A stretch of DNA of 64,000 nucleotides, taken from positions 1 to 64,000 of the forward strand of contig CAMLON010000001.1 in NCBI GenBank assembly GCA_946481695.1, written 5' to 3'. The DNA is from an uncultured Bartonella sp. (lineage in GTDB: Bacteria > Pseudomonadota > Alphaproteobacteria > Rhizobiales > Rhizobiaceae). A program made the position numbers and the translations under genes. A model generated the notes under the pieces. That model searched no databases, was not told the origin of the DNA, and saw only the letters and a list, made by a program, of their open reading frames with translations. Of this stretch, positions 35,006 to 45,983 are shown in pieces. The first letter of the stretch is position 1, and the number at the start of each line of letters is the position of its first letter.

Positions 35006-37087
35006 ATGGATGCTGGCAACGTTAATCTTCTCAAATTTTTGGAAGATGCCCGCCAATTTATCATTCCGATCTATCAACGCAAATATTCTTGGACATCAAC
35101 CCAATGCGAACAATTGTGGCATGACATTTTGCGCGCTGGCAAAGCGAAAGACAATGCAGGCCATTTTCTTGGAACAGTTGTCTATATCGCCAATAATGAT
35201 GCTCATAATGCGCCATTGCTTGTGATTGATGGTCAACAGAGAATAACCACTTTGACATTACTTTTATTGGCACTTGCGAAAACCGTTGGAACAAAAGAAC
35301 CTTATGATGGCTTTTCGGCCCGTAAGATATTCAATTATTACCTTGTCAATGAATATGAGGATGGAGATCGGCATAACCGCCTTCTTTTAACGGAAACCGA
35401 CCGCGATACATTGTCGGCACTTGTTAATGGCACGCCTTTGCCAGTAGCAGGTTCGGAACGTATTTTGGAAAACTACCATTATTTCCAAACTCAACTTGCA
35501 AGGCTCGATGAACAGGAATTAAAGCTCCTCTGCCGGGGAATTGCAAAACTTCTTATTGTTTATGTGGCTCTTGCCAGAGGGCAAGATAATCCGCAGCTCA
35601 TTTTTGAAAGTATGAATTCGACAGGTCTGCAATTGACACAGGCAGACCTTATCCGGAATTTTTTTCTTATGGGCCTGGAGCCGGATCAACAGACGCGGCT
35701 TTATCGTGCTTATTGGCAACCGATGGAAAAACTTTTCGGGCAAGAGGCCTATGACACAGAATTCAACAGTTTTATGCGGCATTATCTCACAGTCAAAACC
35801 GGCTCAATACCGCGGCTGGATGAAGTTTATGCCGGCTTCAAGCAGTTTGCACGCACTGACAATATTAAAACAATCGAGAACATTGTTGATGATATGTTGC
35901 GCTTTGCCCGCTATTATTGCGCAATGGCTCTTGAAGGGGAAAATGATAAAGAGCTGGCACAAGCTTTTTTTGATTTGAGCGAACTTAAAGTTGACGTCGC
36001 ATATCCTTTTTTGCTGCCGGTTTATGCCGATTATGCCAACGGCACCCTTGAAAAAAGTGATTTTATCGAAATTGTCCGTTTGGTGGAAGCCTATGTGTTC
36101 CGAAGGGCAATTTGTTCGATTCCGACCAATTCGTTGAATAAAACCTTTGCAACGCTTTATCGTGATATTGATAAAAGTGATTATCTCGAAAGTGTGAAAG
36201 CGGCCTTCAGTTTGATGACGTCTTATAGGCGTTTTCCGACAAATGAAGAGTTTAAAGAAAATTTCCAGCACCGTGATCTCTATCATTTCCGCAGTCGGTC
36301 TTACTGGTTGCGCCGGTTTGAAAACTTTGGTCGTAAAGAGCGGGTCGCTGTTAATGATTACACAATTGAACATATTATGCCGCAATCAACGCCATTGCCG
36401 AAGGATTGGCAAAAAATGCTTGGGGAAGATTGGCAACGTGTTCAGGAAGCATGGTTGCATACTGCCGGTAATCTGACACTAACAGGGTATAATTCCGAAT
36501 ATGGCAACCGGTCATTTGAAGACAAACGCACGATGCGAGGCGGATTTGCCGAAAGCCCGCTCCATCTCAATAAAGGGCTTGGTGAACTTCCGGAATGGAC
36601 AGAAAAAACAATTATAGCGCGGGCAAAAAACCTTGCCGATCAGGCGGTCAATATCTGGCGTGCACCGGATATATCCGAAGAATCGCTTGAACGTTTCAAA
36701 CCGGAAAAACCGGTTTTGAAATCATATACAATTGCCGATCATGCGTTTTTACAAAGCGGCATTACACGAGAATTGTTCGAGGCCTTCCGCAAAGAAATAC
36801 TTAATCTTGATGACAATGTGCGAGAGGAATTCTTGAAGCACTATATCGCCTATAAAGCGGAAACGAATTTTGTCGATGTCGTGCCGCAATCAAAACAGTT
36901 AATTTTACATCTTAATATCGAGATAAACGAACTTGATGACCCGCGTGGTCTTTGTCGTGATATTTCACAGATTGGTCATTTTGGAACTGGTTTTGTTGAA
37001 GCCAAATTCAGGTCGCTGGATCAGCTTCCTTATATGGTTGGCCTTGCCCGTCAGGCGCTTGAAAAGCAATTGGGCGACGATGGTTGA
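35006..37087 (+). CDS. DUF262-DUF1524 protein (GmrSD-like nuclease)
   Basis: 693 residues. The N-terminal DUF262 domain carries QRKYSW (24-29) and the ParB-like nucleotide motif DGQQR (75-79); a helical middle follows; the DUF1524 domain has the His-Me-finger (HNH-like) motif IEHIMPQS (H456) and HTAGNLTLTGYNSEYGNRS (485-503). The last 110 residues look like an added DUF5655-type domain. GmrS and GmrD fused in this way form type IV restriction enzymes that cut modified DNA, or parts of other defence systems. It lies 73 bp before hsdM on the same strand, so it may share regulation with the type I system. All key motif residues are present. Confidence 0.87.
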   Translation: MDAGNVNLLKFLEDARQFIIPIYQRKYSWTSTQCEQLWHDILRAGKAKDNAGHFLGTVVYIANNDAHNAPLLVIDGQQRITTLTLLLLALAKTVGTKEPYDGFSARKIFNYYLVNEYEDGDRHNRLLLTETDRDTLSALVNGTPLPVAGSERILENYHYFQTQLARLDEQELKLLCRGIAKLLIVYVALARGQDNPQLIFESMNSTGLQLTQADLIRNFFLMGLEPDQQTRLYRAYWQPMEKLFGQEAYDTEFNSFMRHYLTVKTGSIPRLDEVYAGFKQFARTDNIKTIENIVDDMLRFARYYCAMALEGENDKELAQAFFDLSELKVDVAYPFLLPVYADYANGTLEKSDFIEIVRLVEAYVFRRAICSIPTNSLNKTFATLYRDIDKSDYLESVKAAFSLMTSYRRFPTNEEFKENFQHRDLYHFRSRSYWLRRFENFGRKERVAVNDYTIEHIMPQSTPLPKDWQKMLGEDWQRVQEAWLHTAGNLTLTGYNSEYGNRSFEDKRTMRGGFAESPLHLNKGLGELPEWTEKTIIARAKNLADQAVNIWRAPDISEESLERFKPEKPVLKSYTIADHAFLQSGITRELFEAFRKEILNLDDNVREEFLKHYIAYKAETNFVDVVPQSKQLILHLNIEINELDDPRGLCRDISQIGHFGTGFVEAKFRSLDQLPYMVGLARQALEKQLGDDG

Positions 37088-37160
37088 ATTTGAGCGGGAT
37101 TGTTAACCCCATCTGCTTTGCGCTAGATAAAGTGAAATAGTTTTTAAGGGAAGTCGTGAA

Positions 37161-38705
37161 ATGTCCGAGAGCCAACAACAGCGCCAAGAATTGCACCGCA
37201 AAATCTGGCAAATTGCCAATGATGTGCGCGGTTCAGTCGATGGCTGGGATTTCAAGCAATATGTGCTGGGCACATTGTTTTATCGTTTTATGAGTGAGAA
37301 TTTCTGCGACTACATTCAAAATGGCGATAAAACTTTTAATTATGCAAAAATGGCAGATAAAGACATTCCCGACGAAACGCGTATTTTTGCGATAAAGGAA
37401 AAAGGTTATTTTATCGCTCCCAGTCAATTGTTTCAAAATGTCGTTGCAACAGCCGACCAGAATGACGAGCTCAATATTGACCTTAAAAAAATATTCGACG
37501 CTATTGAAAATTCGGCTAATGGGCATGATTCTGAACCGGATATTAAAGGCCTTTTTGCCGATTTTGATACAACCAGCAACAGATTGGGAAATTCTGTTCA
37601 GGATAAAAACAAAACCTTGGCCAAGGTGCTAAAGGGTGTGGCGGAATTTGATCTCGGAGATTTTCAGGATAATCACATAGATCTGTTCGGCGATGCTTAT
37701 GAATATCTGATTTCCAATTACGCTGCCAATGCCGGTAAATCCGGTGGCGAGTTTTTTACGCCGCAAAGCGTGTCAAAACTTATTGCTCAACTTGCCTTAT
37801 ATGGTCAGGACCATGTCAATAAAATATATGATCCGGCAGCCGGTTCAGGATCTTTGTTGCTACAGGCAAAGAAGCAATTTGACAAACACATCATTGAAGA
37901 AGGATTTTTCGGTCAGGAAATCAACCATACCACCTATAACCTCGCCCGTATGAATATGTTTTTGCATAATGTCAATTATGACAAATTCGATATTGCGTTG
38001 GGCGACACATTATTGGATCCGAAACATAATAACGACAAGCCGTTTGACGCGATTGTTTCCAATCCTCCCTATTCGGTTCACTGGATTGGCAGCGATGACC
38101 CGACCCTTATCAATGACGAGCGTTTTGCACCCGCCGGCGTATTACCACCGAAGTCGAAGGCAGATTTTGCTTTTGTTCTTCATGCCTTAAGCTATCTTTC
38201 TTCCAAAGGGCGCGCGGCAATTGTCTGCTTTCCCGGTATTTTTTACCGTGGCGGGGCCGAACAAAAAATTCGCCAATATCTGGTTGATAACAATTATGTT
38301 GATACCGTTATTGCTCTGGCGCCTAATCTGTTTTTCGGCACCGGCATTGCTGTTAATATTTTAATTCTGGCAAAAAACAAGCGGCATACTGAAACGGCAT
38401 TTATAGATGCCGGTGATATTTTCAAAAAAGAAACCAATAATAATATTCTGACAGAAGACAATATTGCCGAAATCTTGAAGCTTTTCGCTGATAAGCAAGA
38501 TGTCGATTATAAAATGAAGATGGTTTCTTATGAAGCGATCAAAGAAAACAATTATAATCTTTCGGTAAGCTCTTATGTGGAACAGGAAGACAAAAGCGAA
38601 AAAATCGACATTCAAAAACTCCATACTGAAATCAAAGAGACGGTCGAAAAAATCAACAAACTTCGTGCTGAAATTGACCAAATTGTTGCGGAGATAGAAG
38701 CATGA
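37161..38705 (+). CDS. hsdM: Type I restriction-modification DNA methyltransferase subunit
   Basis: 514 residues, N6-adenine methyltransferase. The HsdM N-terminal helical domain is followed by the SAM motif [10 protein letters not shown] (224-233) and the catalytic motif NPPY (301-304). Pairs of HsdM with one HsdS methylate the host recognition site. The ATG is preceded by AAGGGAAG. The hsdS start overlaps its stop by four bases. Confidence 0.96.
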   Translation: MSESQQQRQELHRKIWQIANDVRGSVDGWDFKQYVLGTLFYRFMSENFCDYIQNGDKTFNYAKMADKDIPDETRIFAIKEKGYFIAPSQLFQNVVATADQNDELNIDLKKIFDAIENSANGHDSEPDIKGLFADFDTTSNRLGNSVQDKNKTLAKVLKGVAEFDLGDFQDNHIDLFGDAYEYLISNYAANAGKSGGEFFTPQSVSKLIAQLALYGQDHVNKIYDPAAGSGSLLLQAKKQFDKHIIEEGFFGQEINHTTYNLARMNMFLHNVNYDKFDIALGDTLLDPKHNNDKPFDAIVSNPPYSVHWIGSDDPTLINDERFAPAGVLPPKSKADFAFVLHALSYLSSKGRAAIVCFPGIFYRGGAEQKIRQYLVDNNYVDTVIALAPNLFFGTGIAVNILILAKNKRHTETAFIDAGDIFKKETNNNILTEDNIAEILKLFADKQDVDYKMKMVSYEAIKENNYNLSVSSYVEQEDKSEKIDIQKLHTEIKETVEKINKLRAEIDQIVAEIEA

Positions 38706-39952
38706 GCCAATCAATCATAGAAAAGCTGCTCAAAGGCGCCGAGGTCGAATGGAAGCCTCTTGGTGAAGTTTGTAAGTTTAAAAATGGCTTTGCTTTCAAG
38801 AGTAGTCTTTTTAAAGAAGTTGGAGATCCGATCGTTCGTATAACGAATATTGATGGAAAAATTGTAAATACTGATTATGTAAAATACTTTCAAATGAAAG
38901 ACTATTCGGAGGATTTGACATCATATACAGTTAATAAAGGAGATATAATTATCGCAATGTCAGGCGCTACAACTGGGAAATTAGGCCTGTATAATCATGA
39001 ATATACATCATACTTGAATCAGCGGGTAGGAAAATTTATACCTAAACAAAAAATTTTAAATAATAAATATTTGTATCATTATTTACAATTAAAAGTAAAT
39101 GACATTTTTGCAATTGCCGGAGGAGGTGCACAACCCAACTTAAGCTCGAATAAACTGATGGAAAAATTTAAAATTCCTGTTCCCCCATTATCAGTTCAAA
39201 AGGAAATTGTCCGGATATTGGATGCGTTTACGTCTCATGCCGAAGAGCTCACCGAAGAGCTTAATCAACGCAAAAAACAATACAACTATTATCGTGATAA
39301 ATTACTTACTTTTTCGGACGATGAAGTTGAGTGGAAAACAATTGAGGAAATTTTTACGTTAAAAAATGGATATACACCTAGTAAATCTGTAAAAGAATAT
39401 TGGACAGGCGGAACTGTTCCTTGGTTCCGTATGGAAGATCTACGAGCGGGTGGGCGTATTTTAACGGAATCTGCTCAAAAAGTTCATATCAATGGAGTGA
39501 AAGGCAAATTATTTCCTAAAGATTCAATTATTATGTCTACATCGGCAACAGTGGGAGAACATGCTCTTATACTAACCGATTTTCTATGTAATCAACGTTT
39601 TACAAATTTCTCAGTTAGGGAAAGATATAAGGCATTTTTAGACATAAAATACGTTTATTATTATTTTTTTGTTATTGATAAAAAAGCGCAAGAAAACACC
39701 AGTATATCGAGTTTCCCTTCTGTTCAGATGGATGCATTAAAAAAATGGTTGTTTCCAATCCCTCCAATATCGGTTCAGAAGGAAATTGTGCGGAAATTAG
39801 ATGCTTTTTCGACGTTAACAACTTCGATTTCAGAAGGATTACCGAGAGAAATTGAATTGCGAAATAAACAATATGAATATTATCGCGACCAGTTATTCAA
39901 TTTTCCTAAACCGGGAAATGATGCAATAAAACAAAGTCCGACGAACCTATAA
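38702..39952 (+). CDS. hsdS: Type I restriction-modification specificity subunit
   Basis: 416 residues with two target-recognition domains (about 10-155 and 215-355), each followed by a conserved helical spacer: [17 protein letters not shown] and [17 protein letters not shown]. The two halves together give a bipartite asymmetric recognition site, which cannot be read from sequence. The recognition domains are AT-rich compared with hsdM and hsdR, as usual for swapped modules. Full length, no frameshift seen. Confidence 0.95.
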   Translation: MSQSIIEKLLKGAEVEWKPLGEVCKFKNGFAFKSSLFKEVGDPIVRITNIDGKIVNTDYVKYFQMKDYSEDLTSYTVNKGDIIIAMSGATTGKLGLYNHEYTSYLNQRVGKFIPKQKILNNKYLYHYLQLKVNDIFAIAGGGAQPNLSSNKLMEKFKIPVPPLSVQKEIVRILDAFTSHAEELTEELNQRKKQYNYYRDKLLTFSDDEVEWKTIEEIFTLKNGYTPSKSVKEYWTGGTVPWFRMEDLRAGGRILTESAQKVHINGVKGKLFPKDSIIMSTSATVGEHALILTDFLCNQRFTNFSVRERYKAFLDIKYVYYYFFVIDKKAQENTSISSFPSVQMDALKKWLFPIPPISVQKEIVRKLDAFSTLTTSISEGLPREIELRNKQYEYYRDQLFNFPKPGNDAIKQSPTNL

Positions 39953-39976
39953 ATTAACTGCATAAGGCGGGGAAAA

Positions 39977-42900
39977 ATGGCTGTTGAAACAAAACCGATT
40001 GCCGAAACTAATAGTTTTATTGTGCTTGATCGTTACGACACCATAGATCAAACAGGTGCTACCTACCAGACTGAAGCCGGTCTTGAAAACGAGCTTATAA
40101 AAGATCTGTCTTCCCAAGGCTATGAATATTTGCCTAAGCTCACCTCACACGAAGCATTACTTGTAAATTTGCGCGAACAATTGGAAAAATTGAACTCCGT
40201 GAAGTTTTCAAACAGTGAATGGCAGAGGTTTTTAACCGAATATCTTGATCGCCCAAGTGATACGATTATAGATAAAACCCGCAAAATCCAGAACAACCAT
40301 ATTTATGATTTTATTTTCGACAGTGGTGAGATAAAAAATATTTATCTAATCGATAAAAAAAATATTTTTCGCAATCAGCTTCAGGTTATCAACCAGTTTG
40401 AACAAGAGGGTACCTTTGCCAACCGCTATGATGTAACCATTCTGGTTAATGGCTTGCCATTGGTTCAGGTGGAACTCAAAAAGCGTGGCGTTGCCATACG
40501 TGAAGCATTCAACCAGATTCATCGCTATACAAAAGAAAGCTTCAATAAAGATAATTCGCTTTTCAAGTTTTTGCAGATATTTGTTATTTCTAATGGTACG
40601 AACACACGTTATTTTGCCAACACCACCAAGCGCGACAAAAATAGCTTCGATTTCACAATGAATTGGGCGCGTTCGGACAATACAATTATATCCGATTTGA
40701 AAGATTTTACTGCTACATTTCTTTCCAGGAATACGTTGCTCAATATACTTATAAATTATTCGATTTTTGATGTGGAAAATACGCTATTGATTATGCGCCC
40801 GTATCAGATTGCCGCAACAGAACGTATTTTATGGAAACTCAAATCTGCCCATAATGCTAAAAAGTGGCACAGCACAGAAGGCGGCGGCTATATTTGGCAT
40901 ACAACAGGTTCGGGAAAAACGCTGACCAGTTTTAAAACAGCGCTTATGGCGACCGAGCTCGATTTTATTGACAAGGTTCTCTTTGTGGTCGACCGCAAGG
41001 ACCTTGATTATCAAACGATGAAAGAATACCGGCGTTTTTCGCGCGATAGCGTTATTGGATCCAACAACACGGCCGGATTGAAGTATAATGTCGAGAATAA
41101 TGATAATAAAATCATCGTTACGACCATTCAGAAACTCAACAATCTGATAAAAAGTGAAGATGATTTGTCAATCTATAACAAGCAGGTCGTGTTCATTTTC
41201 GACGAAGCGCATCGATCGCAATTCGGGGAAGCACAAAAGAACATTAACAAGAAGTTCAAGCAGTTTTATCAATTCGGTTTTACAGGAACCCCGATTTTTA
41301 AAGAAAATGCCTTGAGTGCCCAAACAACCGAAAGCGTTTTCGGCAAATTATTGCACAGCTACGTTATCACTGATGCTATTCGTGATGAAAAGGTTTTAAA
41401 ATTCAAGGTTGATTATAACAATGTGCGCCCGCTTTTCAAAGACGTCGAAAGTGAACAGGACATTGAAAAGCTCTCGGCTGCGGAAACCAGCGATGCATTG
41501 CTACACCCCAATCGGATTAAAGAAATTTCACGTTATATTCTCGACAATTTTTCTATCAAAACACACCGCAATGTACCAAATGGCAAAGGTTTTAATGCTA
41601 TGTTTGCGGTTTCAAGCGTGGAGGCTGCCAAAGCTTACTATAACTGCCTAAAAGCCTTGCAAAAAGACCGCGACCATCGTTTGAAAATTGCAACGATTTT
41701 TTCTTTTGCAGCCAATGGCGAACAAGATGCACTTTGCGAAAAACTACCCGATGCGAAAGGTGACATTGCCGACGAGAGCTTTGATCTCTCACAACTTCAA
41801 CAGTCGGATAAAGAATTTCTAACAGCTGCAATCAACGATTATAACGAATATTTTAAATGCAAGTTCAGCGTCGATAGTGAAGGCTTCCAGAATTATTATC
41901 GTGATCTTTCTTTAAGGGTAAAAAAACAGGAAGTTGATCTTCTGATTGTTGTCGGCATGTTTTTGACCGGCTTTGATGCACCACAATTGAATACTTTGTT
42001 TGTTGATAAAAATCTTCGCTATCATGGCCTTATTCAGGCCTATTCGCGCACAAATCGCATTTATAATGCAACCAAAACATTCGGCAATATTATAACCTTT
42101 CGTGATCTTGAACAGCCGACAATCGACGCCTTGAAACTTTTTGGTCAAAAAAATCATGACGACATTGGAGCTATCGCTCTTGAGCGGCGTTTCGAGGATT
42201 ATATCAGGGGCTATACGGACGAGCTTACAGGCGAGCGGCACCGTGGCTACATCGAGATTGTCAACGAACTCGTGAGCCGGTTTCCCAACCCGACTGCAAT
42301 TCATACGGAAAAAGACAAAAAGGACTTTGTCAAACTCTTTGGCGAATATTTGCGCATTGAAAATATATTGCGAAATTACGACGAGTTTACCTGTCTTCAT
42401 GAACTTAAAAAAATAGACATTGAAAACCCTGAAGATGTTGCCGCTTTACAAGCAAAATATCAGATTGATGATGAAAAATTGAAAGAACTGCAAGAGATTG
42501 ACGTTCCTGACATTCGTCTCTTGCAAGATTACCGGTCAACCTACAACGATATTCGCGATTGGCTTCGTCGAGAAAGAGATGGTGAAAAGCCGGACGATAT
42601 ACCCGATATATGGGAAGACGTCGTCTTTGAAGTCGATTTGTTGAAATCGCAAGAAATCAACCTTGATTATATTCTCGAACTTATTTTTGAAGAGACCAGA
42701 AAAAACAAGGATAAGGCGACGATTGTTGAAGAGGGACGCCGGTTGATCCGCTCAAGCGTGGGAAGCAGAGCCAAAGAAAGCCTGATTGTCGATTTTATCA
42801 ATCACGTCGATTTCGATAAAATTCCCGATAAATCAAGCATTATCGACGAGTTCTATCAATTTGCACAAAAAGAACAGGCGCGGGAAGCCGAAGAACTGAT

Positions 42901-43111
42901 TGCTTCCGAAAATTTGCGGGAGGATGCCGCAAAACGCTATTTGGCGACCTCTCTAAAGCACGAATTTGCCAATGAGAACGGCACTGACTTGAGTGAGGTT
43001 CTTCCAAGAATGAGTCCGCTTAATCCGCAATATGCGTCAAAAAAGAAAACAGTTTTTGATAAAATTTCTGCTTTTGTTGAAAAGTTTAAAGGCATTGGCG
43101 GAAAAATTTGA
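39977..43111 (+). CDS. hsdR: Type I restriction endonuclease subunit
   Basis: 1044 residues. N-terminal nuclease domain with the PD-(D/E)xK core (D152 and VELKK, E166-x-K168); then an SF2 helicase motor with Walker A TGSGKT (310-315) and DEAH (409-412) followed by GFTGTP; helicase motif VI-like QAYSRTNR lies later; a C-terminal helical domain binds HsdM. Translocates DNA and cuts unmethylated targets far from the recognition site. It starts 24 bp after hsdS with AAGGCGGGG as ribosome site. All catalytic residues are present, so the system appears functional. Confidence 0.96.
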   Translation: MAVETKPIAETNSFIVLDRYDTIDQTGATYQTEAGLENELIKDLSSQGYEYLPKLTSHEALLVNLREQLEKLNSVKFSNSEWQRFLTEYLDRPSDTIIDKTRKIQNNHIYDFIFDSGEIKNIYLIDKKNIFRNQLQVINQFEQEGTFANRYDVTILVNGLPLVQVELKKRGVAIREAFNQIHRYTKESFNKDNSLFKFLQIFVISNGTNTRYFANTTKRDKNSFDFTMNWARSDNTIISDLKDFTATFLSRNTLLNILINYSIFDVENTLLIMRPYQIAATERILWKLKSAHNAKKWHSTEGGGYIWHTTGSGKTLTSFKTALMATELDFIDKVLFVVDRKDLDYQTMKEYRRFSRDSVIGSNNTAGLKYNVENNDNKIIVTTIQKLNNLIKSEDDLSIYNKQVVFIFDEAHRSQFGEAQKNINKKFKQFYQFGFTGTPIFKENALSAQTTESVFGKLLHSYVITDAIRDEKVLKFKVDYNNVRPLFKDVESEQDIEKLSAAETSDALLHPNRIKEISRYILDNFSIKTHRNVPNGKGFNAMFAVSSVEAAKAYYNCLKALQKDRDHRLKIATIFSFAANGEQDALCEKLPDAKGDIADESFDLSQLQQSDKEFLTAAINDYNEYFKCKFSVDSEGFQNYYRDLSLRVKKQEVDLLIVVGMFLTGFDAPQLNTLFVDKNLRYHGLIQAYSRTNRIYNATKTFGNIITFRDLEQPTIDALKLFGQKNHDDIGAIALERRFEDYIRGYTDELTGERHRGYIEIVNELVSRFPNPTAIHTEKDKKDFVKLFGEYLRIENILRNYDEFTCLHELKKIDIENPEDVAALQAKYQIDDEKLKELQEIDVPDIRLLQDYRSTYNDIRDWLRRERDGEKPDDIPDIWEDVVFEVDLLKSQEINLDYILELIFEETRKNKDKATIVEEGRRLIRSSVGSRAKESLIVDFINHVDFDKIPDKSSIIDEFYQFAQKEQAREAEELIASENLREDAAKRYLATSLKHEFANENGTDLSEVLPRMSPLNPQYASKKKTVFDKISAFVEKFKGIGGKI

Positions 43112-43569
43112 AGACCGTATATCCGATCAAAGACATGACATCGACAAAAGTCTGGTTGGTTCGCGGTCACCTTTTCAAACAAACGAATTTCCGTGAGCGC
43201 TGTATTTTTTAAAAAATTATGCAAATCAAAGATTTATGAAGTGAAAAATGGGTAAACTACGGCCAATGCATAATAAACCGATAGATCAATCGCAAAACAA
43301 ACCTGCAAATGATCGCATAGCGAAAGCGAATATCGTGGATTTTATTCGTTGGATGATCGTCCTCAGGATTCTATTTCCATCATTTGAATGATAAGCCGTG
43401 CGTTTCAAATCTGGATAATGTGGCAAGAAAAATCATATTATTGCCAGTTTCATTCAAAGTGATATTAAGATGTGGATGTTTCATGAGACCAAGGCTTCTT
43501 TTGACTGGTCTATAAACTGAAACCTTCTATATAAACCCCTTACTGGAGAAGCCTTCATAAAGGATTATA
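43112..43569. other. Right border of the defence island
   Basis: No supported gene. A 47-codon open frame (43248-43391) begins MGKLRPMHNK and has no recognised features. A TTGACT box at 43501 may belong to a promoter for the transporter gene at 43570, but a -10 with good spacing is not evident. Confidence 0.4.
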
Positions 43570-45075
43570 TTGATGCAATCCCTAAGCAAATTAAACCAGA
43601 AACTATCGGAATATGTACCTTTTCGTATTATTCCCGGTATTATTTGTGTGCTCATTTACTGGGCTTTATACATGTCGCCGAAGCCTGCCGGTTTGACCGC
43701 AGAAGCTTGGCATTTTGTAGCCATTTTTGTGGCAGCTATTCTTGGCATCATTCTCAAGGTTATGCCTCTTGGCGTCATGTCGATGATTACGATTGCCGTG
43801 GTCATGTTGTCCAAGGTGACATCACCAACCTCTCCGAAAGCTGTTGCCGATGCGCTTGGTTCGATGGACAATGCACTTATATGGCTCATTGTTATTTCGG
43901 TCATTGTTTCGCGCGGCCTGATTAAAACAGGTTTGGGTGCGCGGATTGGCTATTATTTCATCCGTCTTCTCGGTAAACGGACGATCGGTATCGGATACGG
44001 GCTTGCACTTTGCGAATTATTGCTTGCTCCTTTTACCCCAAGCAATACAGCACGCTGCGGTGGTATTATTCACCCGATCATGCGCTCGATTGCCCTTGCC
44101 TATGATTCTGTTCCCCAGAAAGGAACGCAAGGCAAAGTCGGCACTTATCTTGCACTTGTCAATTATCATGCAAATCCGATCAGCTCGGCAATGTTTATTA
44201 CAGCGACCGCACCAAATCCGCTGGTTGTCAATTATATTGCCGAAGCAACCCATCAAGGTTTCACGCTTTCGTGGAGTACCTGGGCACTGTGCATGTTGGT
44301 ACCGGGCATTGTTGCCATGTTGATTATGCCCTTTGTCATTTATCTGATTTCTCCGCCAGAACTGAAAGTCACTCCGAATGCCGTCACTTTTGCTCATGAC
44401 GAGTTGCAGAAATTGGGTAAAGTCAAAGCTCCGGAAATTATTATGTTGCTCACATTCATTATTATGCTTCTGTTGTGGGCAGGTCTTCCGGCTGCATTGT
44501 TCGGCCCGTCCTTTGCGGTTGATCCGACAGCAGTCGCATTTGTCGGTCTTGTTATTCTGCTTTTGTGCGGAACACTGACATGGGATGATGTGCTGAAGGA
44601 AAAAAGCGCTTGGGATACACTTATCTGGTTCGGTGCGCTGGTTATGCTTGCCGGACAGCTTAACAAACTTGGCGTTATTGCCTGGTTCTCTGACGGTCTT
44701 CGTTTTGCTATCGAATCAAGTGGAATGAGTTGGCCTGTAGCTATGGCTATATTGATCCTGACATTCATGTATACACACTACGTGTTTGCAAGTACGACAG
44801 CCCATATCAGCGCGATGATGCTGGCTTTCCTGATGGTTGGTGTTCACCTCATTCCCGCTGATTATGTCAATCTCTTTATGTTGCTGATGGCTGCTGCTTC
44901 GGCAATCATGATGTGCTTGACCCACTATGCCACCGGTACATCGCCGATCATCTTCGGTTCCGGCTATGTCAGTCTCGGCCGCTGGTGGGGCGTGGGCTTT
45001 GTGATGAGTGTCGTCAATCTTCTGGTCTTCGCAATTATTGGCGGTATCTGGTGGAAAATATTGGGCTATTGGTAA
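43570..45075 (+). CDS. DASS-family anion transporter (2-oxoglutarate/malate or citrate/tartrate type)
   Basis: 501-residue membrane protein with about 12 to 14 hydrophobic segments. It matches the divalent anion:Na+ symporter family, close to the CitT/TtdT/SodiT1 branch: LLLAPFTPSNTARCGGIIHPIMRSIA (about 151-176, with the SNT-type anion motif) and YATGTSPIIFGSGY near the C-terminus. Members exchange or cotransport C4- or C5/C6-dicarboxylates; exact substrate unknown. It stands alone between the island and the DJ-1-type genes, and ends at a strong terminator. Confidence 0.9.
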   Translation: MMQSLSKLNQKLSEYVPFRIIPGIICVLIYWALYMSPKPAGLTAEAWHFVAIFVAAILGIILKVMPLGVMSMITIAVVMLSKVTSPTSPKAVADALGSMDNALIWLIVISVIVSRGLIKTGLGARIGYYFIRLLGKRTIGIGYGLALCELLLAPFTPSNTARCGGIIHPIMRSIALAYDSVPQKGTQGKVGTYLALVNYHANPISSAMFITATAPNPLVVNYIAEATHQGFTLSWSTWALCMLVPGIVAMLIMPFVIYLISPPELKVTPNAVTFAHDELQKLGKVKAPEIIMLLTFIIMLLLWAGLPAALFGPSFAVDPTAVAFVGLVILLLCGTLTWDDVLKEKSAWDTLIWFGALVMLAGQLNKLGVIAWFSDGLRFAIESSGMSWPVAMAILILTFMYTHYVFASTTAHISAMMLAFLMVGVHLIPADYVNLFMLLMAAASAIMMCLTHYATGTSPIIFGSGYVSLGRWWGVGFVMSVVNLLVFAIIGGIWWKILGYW

Positions 45076-45152
45076 GCCTTTGGAACCATCATTTATCGAT
45101 GGTTTCCTCTGGTCTGTTATAGAAATAGCGGAAAGCCCGCCAATTATGCTTG

Positions 45153-45180
45153 AAATGCCGGTTTATACCGGCATTTTTTT
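45153..45180. terminator. Terminator after the DASS transporter gene
   Basis: Perfect ten-base stem AAATGCCGGT / ACCGGCATTT with TTAT loop, then TTTT. It ends the plus-strand transporter transcript; on the minus strand the weaker T-run could still help end the convergent DJ-1-family gene. A smaller imperfect hairpin lies just before it at 45082-45106. Confidence 0.88.
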
Positions 45181-45244
45181 GACCAGAATATTTCCGGAAA
45201 CATCAATTTCACGGCTATCGGAAATTGTGGCGAGCAATAGCGTG

Positions 45245-45922
45245 TCAGAATCCGTGTTTTTCCTGCCATTTCCGGACAAGTTTTCTCCGTTCGTCAGTAC
45301 TATTTTCCCGTTGAAGTTGTTCTACCAATGCCTTCGGGGCTTTCTCAGGTGTTCCACAATCAAATGGCGGTTCGGGATCATATTGCATGCGCAATTGAAT
45401 TTTTTCGGCCGTTTCCTGGCCTAGAAGTTTTGCGATAATGACCAAGCCGAAATCAATGCCTGCAGTGATTCCGCCGGCTGTTATGATGTGACCATCGGCA
45501 ACCACACGTTCCTCAACAGGAATTGCACCGAAAATCGGTAGAAATTCCATGGCGCTCCAATGGGTTGTGGCTTTGCGACCTTTAAGAAGGCCGCTTGCAC
45601 CCAGAATAAGCGAACCGGTGCAAACCGATGTGAGAAAGCGGGTCTCTTTTGCTTCTTTACGGATGAAATCGAGAACCGGTTCATTGTTCAAAAATTGATT
45701 GACGCCATTTCCTCCGGGAATGCACAGGACATCAAGCGGAAGGATTGTGCTGATGTCATGATCGGGCGCAAAGGATAATCCGCTCGTCGTTGTAATTGGC
45801 TTCAAGCTTTCTCCGATGAGAGAAACTTCTATTTCAGGAGTTGAACAAAATTCATCATAGGGTGCAGCAAAATCCAGAAGTTGCATTTCATCAAAGATAA
45901 AAAATCCGGCTTTTATAGTCAT
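45245..45922 (-). CDS. DJ-1/PfpI-family protein, isonitrile hydratase-like
   Basis: 225 residues of the DJ-1/PfpI superfamily without a DNA-binding domain. The nucleophile elbow is TSVCTGSLILGASGLLKG, with the cysteine near 101, and a conserved glutamate/aspartate near the N-terminus (LLDFAAPYDEF). The pattern matches isonitrile hydratase (InhA) and related amidase-like proteins; true substrate is uncertain. It is divergent from the GlxA-type regulator gene with 61 bp between starts, suggesting that the regulator controls it. Confidence 0.82.
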   Translation of the reverse strand: MTIKAGFFIFDEMQLLDFAAPYDEFCSTPEIEVSLIGESLKPITTTSGLSFAPDHDISTILPLDVLCIPGGNGVNQFLNNEPVLDFIRKEAKETRFLTSVCTGSLILGASGLLKGRKATTHWSAMEFLPIFGAIPVEERVVADGHIITAGGITAGIDFGLVIIAKLLGQETAEKIQLRMQYDPEPPFDCGTPEKAPKALVEQLQRENSTDERRKLVRKWQEKHGF

Positions 45923-45983
45923 AGGCGATCCCTTTTTTAAAAATATGTTTTAAAAAACTATAGAGCACGTTAAATTGGCAGTT

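Noticed and set aside
43248..43391. 47-codon open frame at the island border
   Set aside because: Weak ribosome site and no recognisable features; could be a real small gene, but there is nothing to support it.
32070..43569. Complete integrative element with integrase and att sites
   Set aside because: No integrase, relaxase or transposase gene and no duplicate of the tRNA 3' end could be found in the window.
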